Source: Natronomonas sp. (GTDB lineage Archaea > Halobacteriota > Halobacteria > Halobacteriales > Haloarculaceae). From it: a stretch of 6,189 nt of DNA. The DNA lies in the NCBI GenBank assembly GCA_007135435.1, contig SLIW01000194.1, forward strand, positions 1-6,189, given 5' to 3'. Shown in pieces: positions 5,250 through 6,189 of this stretch (the stretch's first letter is position 1; each line of letters opens with the position of its first letter). The position numbers and the translations under genes were made by a program. The notes below the pieces were generated by a model. The model made no database searches. It worked only from the letters and a program-made list of their open reading frames with translations, and was not told the DNA's origin.

Positions 5250-6107
5250 TCACTCTCCCCCCGGCGTGGTGTCCGTTTCGGTCAGGAATCGGCGCAGTTC
5301 CTCCCGGTAGGCGTCGGGGCGATCCTCGACGACCCAGTGGTAGGCGTCCGCGAGCGGGACGACCTCGCCGCCGAGCTCGTCGGCGAGCCGCTCGCCCCAC
5401 GCGATCGGCTGCATCGCGTCCGCTTCGGCCCAGAGGCACAGCAGCTCGGCGTCGACGTCCTCGTAGGCGATCTCCGTCGTGTGGTTCGTATTCGTCGCGA
5501 CTGCGGCCCTGGCGAGCGCCCGCTTGCCGCCCTCCCGCAGCCAGGGTTCCTTCATCCCCTCGACGAACGCCGGGTCCGCCTCGCCGTAGGCGCCCTCGGC
5601 GAACGCGACGTCCAGCTTCGCCTCGAACTCGTCGTCGGCCATCTCCGCCGTCGACGGCAGCCCCAGGGTCGCGATGAACTCGACCGGCCAGGAGTCGTAG
5701 CAGACGGCGTTCGACATGACCAGCCGATCCACCCGGTCGGTGTGGGCGGCCAGCCGGAGGGCCACGCCACCGCCGATGTCGTGGGCGACGATGGTGACCG
5801 TGCCGACGCCGAGCCCGTCGAGCAGGCCCGTGATCGCTACCTCCTGGGCGCGGATCGAGCGGTCGAAGCCCTCGCCGCGGGCGGAGTTTCCGTAGCCGAC
5901 CAGGTCGGGGACGATCACGCGGTGGTCGTCCTCGAAGGCCGGGGCGACCTCGCGCCACAGGAACGACCAGGTCGGGATGCCGTGGAGGAAGACCAGCGTC
6001 CCGTCGGCGTCCCGGTCGCCGCCGTCGTAGTACGCCATCGACAGCTCGTGGCCGTCGACGGTGACGGTCGCCTCCGTCTGCGCGTCGGTCCACTGTTCGT
6101 GGTTCAT
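5250..6107 (-). CDS. Alpha/beta hydrolase with Asp nucleophile (epoxide hydrolase / haloalkane dehalogenase-like)
   Basis: The 285-residue protein is an alpha/beta hydrolase of the dehalogenase / epoxide hydrolase branch. H-G-I-P-T-W-S-F-L-W-R at 42-52 supplies the oxyanion-hole HGxP motif. D-L-V-G-Y-G-N-S at 68-75 is the usual following loop. The nucleophile elbow V-A-H-D-I-G-G-G at 107-114 carries Asp110 rather than Ser. Asp230 (L-W-A-E-A-D) is the likely catalytic acid and His257 (A-Y-H-W-V-V-E-D) the base. A cap domain fits about residues 135-215. Asp nucleophiles form a covalent alkyl-enzyme ester, as in haloalkane, fluoroacetate and epoxide hydrolysis. However, the Trp that follows the nucleophile in haloalkane dehalogenases and most epoxide hydrolases (D-W-G) is Ile111 here, so the substrate cannot be named. 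No signal peptide: cytoplasmic. The ATG at 6107 is the last of a series of repeated start sites and has AGGAG five bases upstream. The regulator gene follows by six bases. Confidence 0.85.
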   Translation of the reverse strand: MNHEQWTDAQTEATVTVDGHELSMAYYDGGDRDADGTLVFLHGIPTWSFLWREVAPAFEDDHRVIVPDLVGYGNSARGEGFDRSIRAQEVAITGLLDGLGVGTVTIVAHDIGGGVALRLAAHTDRVDRLVMSNAVCYDSWPVEFIATLGLPSTAEMADDEFEAKLDVAFAEGAYGEADPAFVEGMKEPWLREGGKRALARAAVATNTNHTTEIAYEDVDAELLCLWAEADAMQPIAWGERLADELGGEVVPLADAYHWVVEDRPDAYREELRRFLTETDTTPGGE

Positions 6108-6189
6108 CCTCGCTCCTCGTGGTTCATCGTCTCTCTCCGTGGTTCATCCTCGCTCCTCGTGGTTCATCGTCTCTCTCCGTGGTTCGTCG
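6101..6189. repeat. 20-bp tandem repeat in alternating A/B variants over the hydrolase start site
   Basis: Four 20-bp units occur in order A (6101-6120), B (6121-6140), A (6141-6160), B (6161-6180), with a fifth beginning at 6181 and cut by the window edge. The two A units are identical, as are the two B units, so the array is also a perfect 40-bp direct repeat. All units share GGTTCATC at the start and CGT at the end (plus strand). The partial fifth unit has GGTTCGTC, which changes the minus-strand ATG to ACG. The perfect identity points to recent duplication. Confidence 0.95.
6104..6167 (-). promoter_or_regulatory. Chain of three 7-codon upstream mini-ORFs ending at the hydrolase start
   Basis: Each 20-bp unit supplies one ATG on the minus strand. 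From 6167 the frame reads M-N-H-E-E-R-G and stops; from 6147, M-N-H-G-E-R-R and stops; from 6127, M-N-H-E-E-R-G and stops. Every stop is a TGA sharing ATGA with the next ATG, and the last ATGA (6107-6104) contains the hydrolase start codon. Inside each mini-ORF lies a Shine-Dalgarno-like stretch for the next start: AGGAG five bases before the ATG in A units, GGAG seven bases before it in B units. The geometry is exact and directly visible. Whether the chain is translated depends on where the transcript begins, which is outside the window or unknown. If the mRNA starts at 6107, the chain would be untranscribed. Confidence 0.6.

Noticed and set aside
5170..6093. A 307-codon minus-strand frame overlapping the hydrolase gene
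   Set aside because: Its product is an Arg/Gly-rich low-complexity sequence. The alternative frame at 5250-6107 gives a complete alpha/beta hydrolase.
6101..6189. CRISPR array or iteron-type origin at the right edge
   Set aside because: The units are 20 bp with no spacers and lie exactly on the start site of the hydrolase gene. Ribosome-site and start-codon duplication explains every unit.

Overview
The window looks like a chromosomal segment of a haloarchaeon. It is GC-rich with strong G/C preference at third codon positions, the proteins are rich in Asp and Glu and poor in Lys, and the few AT-rich stretches are TATA-like elements in gaps between genes. These points are read by eye; no composition statistics or database searches were run.

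Layout, left to right. The left edge (minus strand, up to 139) holds the first 46 codons of a gene leaving the window. Its Gly/Asp-rich N-terminus is coded by an in-frame 18-bp tandem repeat, and a TATA-like element sits where a leaderless start would need it. A stretch of about 460 bases without a convincing gene follows; it contains one good stem-loop just before the next gene. Then come three plus-strand genes: a CDP-glycerol glycerophosphotransferase-family enzyme (603-1784), a cytoplasmic glycerophosphodiester phosphodiesterase (2028-2960), and a two-domain protein joining a LicC-like nucleotidyltransferase to a NagD-like HAD phosphatase (3149-4705). The gaps before the second and third of these each carry AT-rich TATA-like elements and dyad symmetries, so the three genes are probably separate transcription units on one theme. 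Convergent to them is a two-gene minus-strand operon: an alpha/beta hydrolase with an Asp nucleophile (5250-6107), then, six bases on, an Lrp-like winged-helix regulator (4722-5243). A hairpin spans the ends of the two converging genes.

How the genes may work together. The plus-strand trio has family functions that fit one pathway: making a CDP-activated polyol phosphate, polymerising or transferring it onto a surface glycan or lipid, and turning over glycerophosphodiesters. This suggests a teichoic-acid-like or phosphopolyol-decorated surface polymer in an archaeon. It is inference from family membership and proximity; no substrate is proven.

The most unusual structure is at the right edge. 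A 20-bp tandem repeat, alternating between two variants, duplicates the translation start region of the hydrolase gene. It creates three complete 7-codon mini-ORFs in a row, each with its own Shine-Dalgarno-like purines and each ending in a TGA that overlaps the next ATG (ATGA). The last overlap is with the hydrolase start codon. This is a ready-made chain for translational reinitiation.
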